From NCBI GenBank assembly GCA_010094045.1, contig ML986624.1:1-64000 (forward strand): DNA of 64,000 nt, in the 5' to 3' direction. This DNA comes from Lojkania enalia. Its lineage: Eukaryota > Ascomycota > Dothideomycetes > Pleosporales. The translations under genes were made by a program, and so were the position numbers. Positions 46,601 through 58,383 of this stretch are shown here, one piece after another; within the stretch, counting starts at the first letter, position 1, and every line of letters starts with the position of its first letter. A model generated the notes under the pieces. That model had not been told where the DNA came from, did not search any database, and saw nothing but the letters and a program-made list of their open reading frames with translations.

Positions 46601-48151
46601 AGCGCCTGCAAATTACGGCGATCAACCACCTTCGGGGCTAGATGGACATCATTTTGCTGAAAGACGCCTTCTCGCCCAACTGTCCAAAGTGTGTCACGCG
46701 AGTGCCACAGCATATCTGAGGGTGCGCTAGCAGACTTATGGATCTCTCGAAAAGGCAAATATGGACGTCGAAAATCCCAGACATGGATCACGGAATGATC
46801 ACGATCGTAGGATGTTGCCAGTTGGGTGCATTGATAAGCACCCTTTTCGTAGTATTCATCCGACCAGTATGGAGGTCTCCATTTAGCTCTGTATACTGGA
46901 TATGGTGTAGTCAGCACAAAGGCGGGCTTTTGGCGTCGTCCATCAACCGAAAAGTCCCAGACTTTAACAGTTCTGTCGACGCTGGCGCTAAGAAGATGTT
47001 TTCCATCAGGGTGCCAGTCGATCGACGTGCACGTCCGTTGATCGTGAGCGGTGATTTTCTGCTTTGGACCTTTGTTGTGCCGGTAATCCCAGCGCTGCAC
47101 CGTGCCATTGTCAGTCCCAAAGGCAAACTCTGGACCCTCAGTAGGAGACCACTGGACGTCTCGAATACCGCCGCTAAGGCCGAGGTATTGGTCTCTACTA
47201 GGACAGGTCATGATATCCTTCCTCATGTCCCGTAGGTCCCAGAGTCGCACGGTAGTGTCGTGGCTTGCAGAGAGTAGCAAGTGGCCTAGATGAGGATTGA
47301 ACGCTATCTTGTGGACCTGGCGAGTGTGCTCATGTAACCGAGCCAGCTCAACGCCAGCGCGGTTCAAGTCATACAAGATTACCTTACCATTGGCAGCAGC
47401 GGTTGCAATATGCGTGCTGAACTGTCCATGCGACCACTTTACATCTTGGATTCCGAGGCCGTCACGCTGTCTGGCGAGCGAAGTGCTAGCGTTATGCTCA
47501 GCATAGTTAATTACAGCAGCACGCAGATTGGTCTCCTCGACGACCCTGGCATCTTGTATGCGTACAGTTTTCAGGATCTCTTTGCCCGCGAGGATGGCAT
47601 GGGTCCTGTCACGGTTGATGTCGAGGGCGGAAATTTCAAGGCCAGTTTTGTGGCTTGCCTCCTGAGAGGAGCCGGTGCGGATGCTACAGAGCAACAACAC
47701 TCAGCAAGACGCCTGACGGTGCGGAATAAAACGGGACGGAGGGAGCACGCTCAGTCGACGGCCGCCGCCAGATGGAGTATCAAGCTGGCGGGCCGGTGGA
47801 TTGCGGCCACGCTGCAACGGGATACAGCACCAGCGGGCATTGCAGGCATGGCGGCCGTCGTGCAGCGCGAGTGTATAATAAACAGGAATAATAGACGGAG
47901 CACACGGGAGAGGACATGAGAGTGCTTTAAACCTACCCCGGGAGCCTTGGCACAAGCGGATTCGGACGGCCGCCATCGGGACGGTTGGTTTGGGCGCTGG
48001 GAGGCCGCGAGCTGGAGCCATACGCAGTCAGAGGTTGCGTGACAAAGCGCGAGAAGTAGGAAGCCTTCGAGGGGGGCGGCAATGGAGGCGCTGGGGGGAT
48101 GTGGCCGCCGGGCTGCTGCACAGGCGCAGCAGAAGTCCGCCTCTCGGCCAT
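43642..48151 (-). CDS. RTC1: RTC1/SEA2-like WD40-RING protein of the SEA (GATOR2-type) complex
   Basis: Two exons on the minus strand, 48151-47937 and 47683-43642, with a 253-nt intron (GTAGGT donor, TGTAG acceptor). The product is 1418 aa. The start is MAERRTS; an upstream in-frame TTG is ignored. After a Pro-rich N-terminus, the phrase IRTGSSQEASHKTGLEISALDI is rebuilt at the splice. A WD40 propeller follows (SHDTTVRLWDLRD, SVDRTVKVWDFSVDG, VIHVWDFRRPY), then long disordered Ser-rich linkers, and a helical region (about 1080-1180). A C-terminal zinc module contains CLSCKSP, CETCKRAQAPCPIC and WCPLCGHGGHMNCLSTWF, ending in a basic coiled tail. This is the WDR24/Sea2 layout. SEA at the vacuole relays amino-acid status to TORC1. 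It is much longer in linkers than yeast Sea2's domains need, as is usual in Pezizomycotina. Confidence 0.93.
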
Positions 48152-48803
48152 GCTACTGTACCTATGACGGCGAGTCGTCGACTGCTGCCATGGCAAGGTG
48201 GGCGTGTTGACGTGGTTTTTTGGCCTCCTACGACAGCAGCACCTAGGGGCCAGCAGGCAGGGCAGAGCAGAGCAGGGCAGGGACTTAGGGAGTTGATGTT
48301 GCGGTGAGCGGTTGAGCAGTGCGTGCGGGCGTGGCCAGGCGCGGTGAAACGACGCGGTGCGGCAATTGACTGAATCGGAGGCAGTGTGATGGAGCTGCGC
48401 GTCGCGTGCAGTAGGAGGTGCAGACGCAGCAGGATGTTCTGGCTCGACTTAGACGAGGGGAGGGGGAGGGGGGGGCCACGGGGGACCACGGGTGAGGTTG
48501 TTGATGGGGGGCGGTGGCCCGTGGTCCGTGGCCAGTGTCAGTGTCAGTGGTCACTGGGCCGGGGGAGGGTCCACCTGGGCGGCGTGACATGGGTCGTACA
48601 AACTCCGACGTATGCGTGCCAAGCCCAGTCTGGACCAAGTAGCCGAATGCAAGAAAGCGCCGATACTTTCAACACCATGCCATCCGCCCTCCTCCCTCCG
48701 TGACACCTCTCTTCTCCCCATCCTCACCCTTCCCGCCCTTGAAAAGGCTTTGCCCGCGGAGGGCTCGCTCTCCCACTCCTATCGCTACCCGGAGGGGACC
48801 ACC
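48152..48803. promoter_or_regulatory. divergent promoter region, RTC1 / HMT1-type ABC gene
   Basis: 652 bp between outward-facing ATGs, GC-rich, with a strong G-rich block at 48463-48500. No TATA box seen. Open frames inside it are compositional. Confidence 0.45.
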
Positions 48804-51800
48804 ATGGCCTACACGCCCCTCGACACCGCCCTCGAGCAGCGGTGGACGCACGCCGCAACACTTTCTGCCATCGTTGACCTGCTGCATTATGCGTACCCGA
48901 TCGTTCTATTGATTTTCTTCCTCGCCACTTTCACGGCCCGCAGTATAGTTGCTAGTAAATCTAATCTTAATATCTCCAAGCCCACCACCACCGGCCCCGG
49001 CGGCAAGCCGCTCCCCACGACCGACCCCACCCGCAACTTTATAAAGAAGAAGGCCTACGACGATGTCACACACACCCAGAAGCGCGTCTTTGAATGGCTC
49101 TCCGCCGCCGCCGCCCTTACCTTTGTCGCCAATTCGGCCAACGTATTGGTGCACGCCATTGCCTCCCGCAATGAGCGCTGGTGGTGCGGCAAGCCGGTCG
49201 TGGTACGTACAACCTACAATTGCTTGTCTAGATGCTACTACTTGACTATGTAATGCTATCATGAGGTGCCCTCATACTAATTCGCGCCCGCCAGATCTAT
49301 CTCGTTGGTTCTTTCTTCGTCTACTCGCTGTTCCTCATTACCCTCCTTGACTCAAAGCCATCCCCCACCGTCGCCCACCTCTCAACATGGAGTGGCGCTC
49401 TACTCCTCGAAATGGCCCTGCTCGCATGCTCCATTGCAATATACACTCACCCGCACAAAGAGCCCGCCGTGGGCCCACCCCGGGACCGCGTCCGAGATTA
49501 CGCCGACGAGTGGGAGTCCCTCGAGGTAGCAATTAACCTGCTGCGCATCGTGCTTCTGCTCGCTCTTATCGGCTTCTACTTTGCGTTTGTGACCATCCCG
49601 CAGAAGAAGAAAGCAGGCGAAACAGGCTCGCCAAGCGAAACCGCCTCTCTGCTTGGCACCGATCGCGAGGGCCACGCGGGAAATGGTCACGCGAACGGTT
49701 CGTATGGATCTACCACCCATCCTGTGGGCGGCAAAGACCCGCACCCCGAGGCAGCACCGCCCGCCTGGAGTCGCCCAATGGGGGCCCCGGCGCGGAGCTG
49801 GTGGGAGTATCTTAAGGGCTATCGCATCTTCTTCCCGTATCTATGGCCTTCCAAAGACCGCCGCTTGCAGCTGGTGGTCATCATATGTTTCATAATCGTC
49901 GTAGCTCAACGAGTTGTCAATCTGATGGTTCCTGACCAAATTGGCAAGATCGTCGACAGACTCGACAAGGACAAGAACGGAAGCGGCAATCCGTGGATCG
50001 CCATCCTGGTCTTCATCCTGTTTCGTTTCGTTCAAGGAAACCAGGGCTTGCTCGGTGCCGTCCGCTCCATAATCTGGATCCCCGTCAGCCAATACTCATA
50101 TCGCGAGCTGTCTATTGCGGCATTTGAGCACGTGCACAGCCTTAGTCTCGATTTCCACCTCGGTAAAAGGACTGGCGAAGTCCTATCTGCCCTAGGAAAA
50201 GGGAGCTCTATCAATACGTTCTTGGAACAGGTGACCTTCACCATGTTGCCCATGATGATTGATCTCGCCGTTGCGATTGGTTACTTTCTGGTTAGGTTCG
50301 ACGCTTACTATGCGCTGGTCCTCGCTGTGGTCACCTTCTGGTACATGTATCTGACTGTCCGTATGGCTCAATGGAGAGCTGAAATACGCCGAGAAATGAC
50401 CAATGCAGACAGAGAGGTGGATGCAGTGAAGTAAGTGACCCTTTCGATCGAGCCCAGCTCGTATCGCTTGCTGACGTAGGAAGGAACGACTCCATGGTAT
50501 CATATGAAACAGTAAAGTACTTCAATGCCGAAGAATACGAATTCAATCGGTACCGAGATGCGGTTGCTAAATTCCAGAAAGCAGAGTACATGGTACAGTT
50601 CTCGTTAAACCTGATGAACGTTACCCAGAACATGGTCTTCATGCTTGGGCTCATGGTAACTTGCTTCATTGCCGCATATCAGGTAACGACAGATGTTATA
50701 AAGGTCGGCAAGTTTGTGACCCTAGTGACCTACATGGGCCAACTACAGGGTCCGCTCAACTTCTTCGGTACCTTTTACCGAATGATCCAGTCTGCATTGA
50801 TTAACTCGGAGAGAATGCTGGAACTTTTCAAAGAACAGCCCACAGTTGTTGATCGCGAGGATGCCAGGGAGCTTCCATTTTGCGAGGGAGATTTGCGCTT
50901 CAATGATGTACACTTCTCATATGACAGCCGGAAGCCAGCCCTCCAAGGATTGAATTTCCATTGTCGCCCCGGCACCACGACGGCCTTTGTAGGGGAGTCT
51001 GGTGGTGGGAAATCCACAGTCTTCCGCCTTCTTTACCGATTCTACAACACTATGTCTGGCAGCATACAAGTCGATGGGCAAGATGTGGAAGATCTTACTA
51101 TCGATTCGGTGCGTAGACATATTGGTGTAGTCCCTCAGGACACGGTTCTTTTCAACGAATCCATCATGTATAACCTCAAGTACGCGAAACCAGAAGCTTC
51201 AGACGAGGAAGTCTATGAAGCATGTCGGGCGGCAAGCATCCATGACAGGATACTGTCATTCCCGGATGCATATGATACTAAAGTAGGCGAACGAGGACTA
51301 CGTCTATCGGGAGGTGAGAAACAGCGCGTGGCGATCGCCCGCACCATTTTGAAGAACCCCCGTATCATTATGCTCGACGAAGCAACAGCCGCTCTTGACA
51401 CAGAAACGGAGCAGCATATTCAAGAAGCATTTACGACGCTTGCTCAGGGCCGTACTATGGTCATTATTGCCCATCGGCTTAGCACGATTACTCACGCTGA
51501 CCAGATCCTTGTCCTTCATAAAGGCAAGGTTGCGGAGCGTGGTACGCACGAGGAACTGCTCGAGAGGAACGGGCATTACGCAGCGATGTGGAAGAAACAA
51601 ATCCGTGCGCAGAGAGCGGCTGAGCAGGCTCGGGTGCTAAAAGAGAAAGCTGATCGACTCCGTCGAGAGTCCAAGGATGGTACCATCGGCACGGACGACG
51701 GTAGCAGCAGTCATTCCAGCTCGTCGTCTGATGATGAAACGACGAAGAAGCCCAGCAATGGACACACGTCCAGCGCGCAGACAAGCTCTAACAGCCAAGG

Positions 51801-51837
51801 CGAAAAACGTAATGGCACGTTGAACGGCAGCAAATGA
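48804..51837 (+). CDS. HMT1/ABCB6-type half ABC transporter (vacuolar, phytochelatin/heavy-metal tolerance family)
   Basis: Three exons, 48804-49202, 49295-50430 and 50484-51837, with introns of 92 and 53 nt, giving 962 aa. The N-terminal extension has five hydrophobic segments (for example IVLLIFFLATFTA, LLRIVLLLALIGFYFAFV), the extra TMD0 typical of Hmt1 and ABCB6. The core six-helix domain follows, then one nucleotide-binding domain: Walker A GESGGGKST near residue 680, signature LSGGEKQR, Walker B IIMLDEAT and the H-loop AHRLS. The exon 2/3 join gives VDAVKNDSMVSYETVKYFNAEEYEF, a hallmark of the Atm1/Hmt1 branch. The C-terminus is Ser/Asp-rich and disordered. S. pombe Hmt1 moves phytochelatin or glutathione-metal conjugates into the vacuole; substrate here is inferred. 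The third exon's acceptor is an uncommon AAG, but it alone keeps the frame. Confidence 0.93.
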
Positions 51838-53792
51838 TATAGACGACTAGACAGAATGGGCAACACCAATTCAATGGATGGATGGGGTTGTAGTCAAGAG
51901 TTTAGTACCACAAAATGGGTAAGATTTCCATATGCTCAGGGCAGTATTTTGTTTTAAAATTTCCTCGGGTCCATGGGAAAAGCATGTCTTTATTCGTTTT
52001 CTTGTATTTTTTTTCTTCTTTGCCTTTGTCTTTTTTTTTTTTTTTTTTTTTTCCACGGCTTACGGTTCATGGGTCTGACGCATTTCTGGCATACCCTTGC
52101 GGCGTTGGTGGCTACCTAATATTTGAGAGTTTGTTTTTTATCGGTGGGGGTTATGGTCACGTTCTGCTTTGACGGCCATGGGTGGTGTATCTGTAGAAGC
52201 GTTTTGAGGGATTGGATAGCGGCTTAGCGCGTCGTTTTGAGTTGACACCATTGTCGAGGCTATAGCTCGTCTGATTGCAGGTTGGGGAAAGTCAAGGTTT
52301 GGATCGGGGGTGTAGTTGTGGTAGTGACGGCTCGAGTCGATCGATATACGTCAATTTACAGTATAGAGGTACTTGTCTTGGTCAATAATGGTGCATGCGG
52401 TCCGCGACCACAGCGTCTTTTCACGTGTCAGCGCGTGTTGGTCCAGACGAATCGAACTAGTCAGGTGGAGGATGCAGCACACTAGTGTTGCTAATTCGCT
52501 CGGAGCAGCGCAGCGAAAACCAGACGTGTCCACACTCTATACCTGGGTAGGTTGGTGTCAAACTTGGAAACGCGAGGTCGCCGACGTGGGCGTCCGCGGA
52601 CGGTCTAGGGCAAATAATGCGAGCCCTTGGCCGTCTGAACACGAAGACTCAGCGCGAGAGGATAAACAATCGATCGATGCAGGCGCGCACGATGAAACAC
52701 GGGGACGAGAAGGGTTGCGGTGCATTTGAATGTATGTCCTGTACAGCACTGCGCCGACCCCGCCCGCGCTCCCACTGCTGCGGTAAAGCTAGCGCTAGCG
52801 CATCGTGCTCACTCATGGTTGTTGGAATGGAATCGTGACAATGGAACGGAACGGGATCGGCTCTGCGTGGATGAGGCACAGCAGCAGGTACATGGCGACG
52901 ATGGAGCAAGAGACCTTGTCGCTACCGGCTCGCTGGAAGAAACAGCCCGAAGTGTGAACCGGACTGTCGGGTTTGGGGGCGTCGTGGTGTCAAACGTGTG
53001 TCATCAACTGCTCAAGAGGCCCAGTCTTCATAATTCCTCCCATGGAGAGCTCCGTATGCCTTGTCGTGTTTTCCGGAGCCAGGGGTTCGAAGAACTGAAG
53101 AGGGCCCAGGGAAGCGGAGGGAACTAGTAGCGGACAGCAATCCTGCTTTGGGGCCTTGGAGAGCGCGGTTGTCTGCCGGGAATATATTAATTAACCAGCA
53201 AGATAGGAGAGACGCGAAACTGGAGCTGCACCCGTTGCGCATCGCGTATGTACGCCGTCGGTGGCTTGCAAATCAGCCCCCTTCCCCGGTACATTCTTCA
53301 CGCCCTCTCCCTACAAGACAGACTGCCCGGCACTGTGCCGTCCCGTGCTATCCAGCACCATCGTTCCCAGATACCGAATCAATCTGCCATTCGTTGTTCG
53401 GTGCGTATCCGGAGCCTGCAACTCGCCTTGTCCCACCCACCCACCAAACGAGGGAGTCTCCCGAGCTGCCGGACCCAGCGCGGAGGTGCTGATGCTACCC
53501 ATCGAGGCTAAGACTTTGGCTGCCCCGCTGCCCTGGGAACTCATCGCGCGAGACCCTTCGAGCCGGAACACTTCCTACACGATCGCACTGGTACTTGATT
53601 TGCCTACATGCCGCTCTGCGGCTCTATTCCAACTTCTCGTGTCTCCGCGAAGCCGCCTACTACCCTATCTTGCTTGGCCTAAAGCGCATCCGGGGCTGGC
53701 CGAGCTTGGTCCAAACGGAAGGGGAGGCTAGCTTTGTTGCACCTCACAACCAGCAGCACGTTTGCGAGAGGTGTCATAAGTGCGCAGGAAGG
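51838..53792. other. intergenic, ABC transporter to methyltransferase
   Basis: Two kilobases without a supported gene. A T22 tract lies at 52031-52052. From about 52600 to 53750 many frames are open on both strands, but they are compositional, mutually antisense and lack a domain. The segment just before 53793 is probably the methyltransferase promoter. Confidence 0.55.
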
Positions 53793-55935
53793 ATGCCGAA
53801 GATGAGACCTGCGGAAACGGATATCCCCGTCGTAAGTCTTTTTTTTTTTCATTATTAAAAATTTTTTTTTTTTTTTTTTTTTTTAACCCAACTCTTCACC
53901 GCTATCCTTGCTTCTCATCCCTTCATCAGTCCCAGGTCGTTCTGTACCACCTCGCCTGTTCGCCGCCAACATCTCCGCATTTTCACTACCCTATCAATAG
54001 GGTTTTAGATACTTTCTGAACGGAAACCTGTTAACACCGAAACTACAGGATGCATCGTATGAGGGGTACCATGATTCCGACGACGATGATCGGTTGTCTT
54101 ATACATCGTGAGTTCTACCTCCAATCTTCTCCTCTAGCCCATCGCCATCCCTTCGCCTGCCTGTCTTTGAAGACACTACATCTAATCATAACATAGCGAC
54201 ATGTCTCTAGCTTCGGAAGTTACAAGGTATCGATATGAGAATGGACGGCGATATCATGCTTACCGTAAGTATCCTGAACATGTATCACAATTCGATAGCG
54301 CCATCTGCAGATTTTGCTGATTGAGGGAAGGTGATGGATCATATTATGCCCCGAACGACCAGAAGTACGCCACCTATGAAACTATTGTGTACGACATTTT
54401 ATCATCCTTCCTCTGCCTCGAGCATTGTAAATGAAGCCAAGTAACAATAGACATGTAGACATCATCTCTGGCTCCTGACGCTCAACGATCGGCTCTTTCT
54501 AGCACCGATAGAAGATCCGAAGATGATCCTCGATGTAGGAACCGGGACCGGGCTATGGGCTATGTGAGTTGCATAGACGTTGATGGGTGGGTATCCCTCA
54601 TACTAATCATAGACAGTGACATGGCCGACCACTTCCCCAACGCAGAGATAATAGGTACCATCCTCTCCTCCCTTGGCCCCTCGCCCACCTTCCCAAAAAT
54701 GTCGAAACACGTCCCTAGGACTAACTCGGCCCATTTGAACTCTCATCCTAATTACCGATTTCACAGCAACCGATCTCTCGCCCGCCCAAGTGATGGGTGC
54801 ACCGCCAAACATCCACTTCGAAGTCGATGACGCTTCGTCGGAATGGACATACCCAGAATCAAGCATCGATTTTGTGCATGTGAGAGGATTGACGGGATGT
54901 ATTAAAGATTGGAATTATTTATATCAGCAGTGCTACAAGTATGTCCCCATCCTACTTCCAAACCCCCTCCTATTTCCAGAGTCTGCATGTAAAGTCATTC
55001 CTTGCATTTAATTCCATCTCTCCCAACGTACCATTTTACAATTCAGAACCATTCATTGCGCTGAAAACAATTCGCTAATACAAATGAGCAAAGACATCTC
55101 AAGCCAGGAGGTTACTTCGAGCACCTCGAATTCAGCGTCACCACAAACGCAGACCCAAATTCAGATAACCATGCCGATAAGATGTACACCCAGTTCTCAT
55201 CTTCGATTATCAATGTCGGTGAACAAAAGACGGGTATGACATTCCACACAATCGACAACCTCACCAAGTATATGAAAGACGGCGGTACGTTCCCTCAATC
55301 ATTCCTAATGCCTCACTCCTCCCTCAGTCATCTGCTTTCTACTTCTTACCGGGTCTATTTGCTTGGCGTCTTGAAATCCTAATGGTCCACCCGAATTTTG
55401 GTTACTAAGTCATGTTGCTCATATGGTTCAGGCTTCACCGACATTGTAGAAGAAAACTTTATATGGCCCATTGGCCCCTGGCCCTCTGATCCGCATCTCA
55501 AAGAGCTAGGTCGCTGGGGCGAACGAAATTGGTCTGACGGTCTTGAAGGCTGGGTCCTTGCGCTGTATACACGCGTGCTTGGTGTACGTAAAATAACCCT
55601 CTCTCCCTCTCCATAATCTTCAGCCACCCTCTCAATGGTTCATAATTCCCTAGAAAATCGTCTTGTCTCTTTCATAGCCATAATCCGTGGCACGGAGAAC
55701 AATATTTTCTGACAGTCATGACCAGTGGACATACACAGATGTCCAATCCTTCGTCTCAACCTTCAAATCCGTCATCAAAGACCGGAGAAACCACTACTAC
55801 CACACCGTGCGCTGCGTATACGGCCGAAAGCCCTTTCCAAACGAAACAGTTACCGCCTCTTCCAATACAGACTCTTCCTCCACCGCACCCTCCTCTTATT
55901 CAACGGCAGTTGAAACCGCAAACACAGAATCGTGA
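53793..55935 (+). CDS. UMTA/LaeA-like SAM-dependent methyltransferase
   Basis: Ten exons: 53793-53831, 54049-54107, 54197-54264, 54331-54388, 54459-54563, 54617-54654, 54767-54938, 55094-55284, 55432-55583, 55726-55935. Phases agree throughout and the product is 363 aa. Only splicing joins the conserved text: YENGRRYHAYRDGSYYAPND, LWLLTLNDRLFLAP, then motif I ILDVGTGTGLWAIDMADHFP, IATDLSPAQ, the acidic VDDASSEWTY, HLKPGGYFEHLEF, and a C-terminal block around TRVLGWTYTDVQ. The family (Methyltransf_23) includes LaeA and many uncharacterised paralogues. No secondary-metabolite gene is near, so an enzyme or regulator role is open. The exon 4 donor (ATTGT then GTACGA) and exon 5 acceptor are my least certain joins. 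The first intron (217 nt) carries T-rich tracts. Confidence 0.85.
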
Positions 55936-56191
55936 CAGGTAAAATATAATAAATAAGGATAGATAGTAGGTGGATAAGGGCAATGGGTGCACGAGAAAAG
56001 TACCACAGCAGCGCTGAGATAATATATCAATTCTTGGACCTGTGAATATTTTCAAACCGTCTTATCAATTGGCACGTATTCCGTACCAGCACACCCCCCC
56101 CTCTTCATGACATAAAAGGAAACAAGCAGGCCACCATATCGCCCCACTCTTATATGATTACCCTCTTCCACTTTTCCATCCCCCCTTGCCC

Positions 56192-56222
<31 letters not shown>

Positions 56223-56700
56223 TTATTTTTTTTCCTTCCAACTTCAGATAGCCTGCCCCTTGCCTCGCGCCTAAAGACGGTGATCAATAATTCCCAAAAT
56301 CCACTCCCTATCCTCATAATACCAGTTGATCCGATATTTTCTCATTCTCAACACACTTCTAAGGGAAATAAAAACATCTAAAGAGCATGCGCATATTATC
56401 ACAAATATAAAAGACAGTAATGGTTCAATCCTTCATTCGTAGGCTTATGAGATTGCCAACTCCGTTGATGCTCGAGGGTAGGAGGTTACGTACGGCATTC
56501 GCCTACCTGCCTGCACAGCTAAAATCTAATATATGATACACAGCAAGGTTATTCGGCGCCTATTCTTCCTCCGACCTTCCTATCTTCCTCCTTCCTGCCC
56601 CCCTTAATCATCAATATAGAGTTATGCCAGAAACGACGGAGAGTTCAACATATGTCCGGTTCGCTATCCTCTCTCCGTCATCCCAAAGCTCGTCAACCAT
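55936..56700. other. convergent 3' spacer, methyltransferase and RPN11
   Basis: It holds an A29 tract (about 56190-56218) running into a T-rich tract. No gene is supported. It is the 3' region of both flanking genes. Confidence 0.6.
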
Positions 56701-57995
56701 CTACTCATCCATCTCAACATCCGCATCGCCATTCGCCGCGCTGCTCGACCTAGCATTTGCCTTCGGTACTGAGGCCTCTTTATCAATCATCTGTCTTGAT
56801 ACCGAGACAATATTATCTTCGATGAGGTCTTGGCCGACGTCTTCGAGATCTGGGATTCACATCAGCACCTAATCATATAGGCTTGATAAAAAGGAGACAA
56901 AACTTACGCTTCTTTGGATCCACCTTGCCGACATATCTCGTCTTGAGCTGGTCTTTGGTCAACTCTGTCTCCTCCTTCACCCTCTTCTCGTAGCCCTCTG
57001 CTAGTGATACCAGCTTCTGCAGTCGCTCTTTATTCCGTTCGCCTTCACTCCTAAAGTCGTCCATCAGCAGTGCCTCCGTCCACACATGCTTGTGCAGGTT
57101 CATTAGCATATTCTCCTCCAGACCCGTCTTCCGGTAGTTGATACCGATGGAATAGTAATGGCGGTTCAGGCCGTGAATTAAGGCTTGGATCGAAGGCTTG
57201 TTCAGGTGGCCAACATTGGAGGTTGTTTGCCGGGGCTCTTGGCCCATCATGAGGGTTTGCGGGTTGATTAGGCGGAAGGCATCAATCACAACCTTGCCTT
57301 TTACTGACTGAATAGGGTCGACAACGACGGCAACAGCGCGGGGCGTCAGCTGCTCGAAAGATTGTTGCGTGTTGATATCGACAGAGGAAAGCCAGCACCC
57401 GAATCCGGGGTGCGAATGGTACCAGCCTACTACCGTCTCTTGTCTGAATGGATACGTAAGCATTTTTAGCTCTATGGGCTTTTCTTGAGTGAGTTGTCGT
57501 GTGTGTGCAAACGTACCGCCCTGTCTGCCTTAACATGTCCATCATCTTAGTCTGGAAGACTGGATCTACAGCCTCGACAGATACACCTGTTCCGGACTGC
57601 GGCATGGCGAAGACGTCCACCACGCGCACCGTATAGTCATCGACAAACTCGCCAAGCATCAGACCCATTACCTCCATCGGCACACCGGCGCGGCCGTGCC
57701 TTAGCATCTTGAGAAGCGCGAGAGAAGAGATGTATACGGTTTCAGAATTATCTATGAGGTGTGTGTCCTAGCTTTCGTTAGCTTTTGGGTGCCTTGTTTG
57801 CAGATAGAGCGATAGTGGGCGAGTAGGTGAGGTGGACCTCCGAGGCTTCGATCAGGAATGATTACAAGGCGGCGCAGAGTGCGTGCAAGCTTTCAAAATG
57901 TAGAGAGAAAGCCGCAATAGAGGACTAACCTGTGCAGGACCACCCATGCCACCCATGCTCTGGGCCGCGGCGAGCATTCTGCTTAACCGATCCAT
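56701..57995 (-). CDS. RPN11: 26S proteasome lid deubiquitinase Rpn11
   Basis: Four exons on the minus strand: 57995-57930, 57767-57517, 57443-56908 and 56849-56701. Introns are 162, 73 and 58 nt, and the product is 333 aa. It starts [16 protein letters not shown], then [20 protein letters not shown]. The MPN+/JAMM metalloprotease core is complete: [10 protein letters not shown] with the catalytic Glu, and the zinc motif in [20 protein letters not shown] (H-x-H-x7-S-x2-D). The C-terminal helices ([30 protein letters not shown]) match the lid-assembly part. The last exon adds [12 protein letters not shown] and an acidic end. It removes ubiquitin chains en bloc at the proteasome and is normally essential. 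It is divergent from RPD3 with 388 bp between ATGs. Confidence 0.97.
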
Positions 57996-58383
57996 AGCGG
58001 GGTTTGTTAATGTGACGGAGCGAGGACCGGACGGAGACCAGTGACAGGCTGACGGCAAAGAGTAAGGGTAGCAGGAGATCCGGGAGATAGGGGAGGTGAA
58101 GGCGATGGGTGGTAACGGGAACGATGTTGAACTCTGGTGTTTGACGATGCAGACCTCAAGCTCGCGCAGTTCAGATGGCTATGCCAAGCACAGCCGGCAA
58201 AACTAAACGCCGATGAATCAGTCTTGGCAGCAAGACTGTCTGGCGGAGGGACGGCCGGAGCTTCGCCTTTCGTTGTTCGCCAGAGCTCAAAAAACCCGCT
58301 ATCACTCTTCTCGACTTCAGTCCACCTACCCACCACTTCTAGGCGCCGTCCTCCTCTAGTGCCCATAGCTCCTGGCGGCGGCC
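57996..58383. promoter_or_regulatory. bidirectional promoter region, RPN11 / RPD3
   Basis: 388 bp between outward-facing ATGs. CCGGCAAAA at 58194-58202 resembles the yeast proteasome element GGTGGCAAA (Rpn4 site) only in its last six or seven bases, so it is a weak candidate. No TATA box. Confidence 0.4.

Noticed and set aside
53261..53731. 156-codon plus-strand ORF before the methyltransferase
   Set aside because: Pro/Ser/Arg-rich, in a region where several frames are open by composition, with no signal peptide or domain. More likely promoter DNA.
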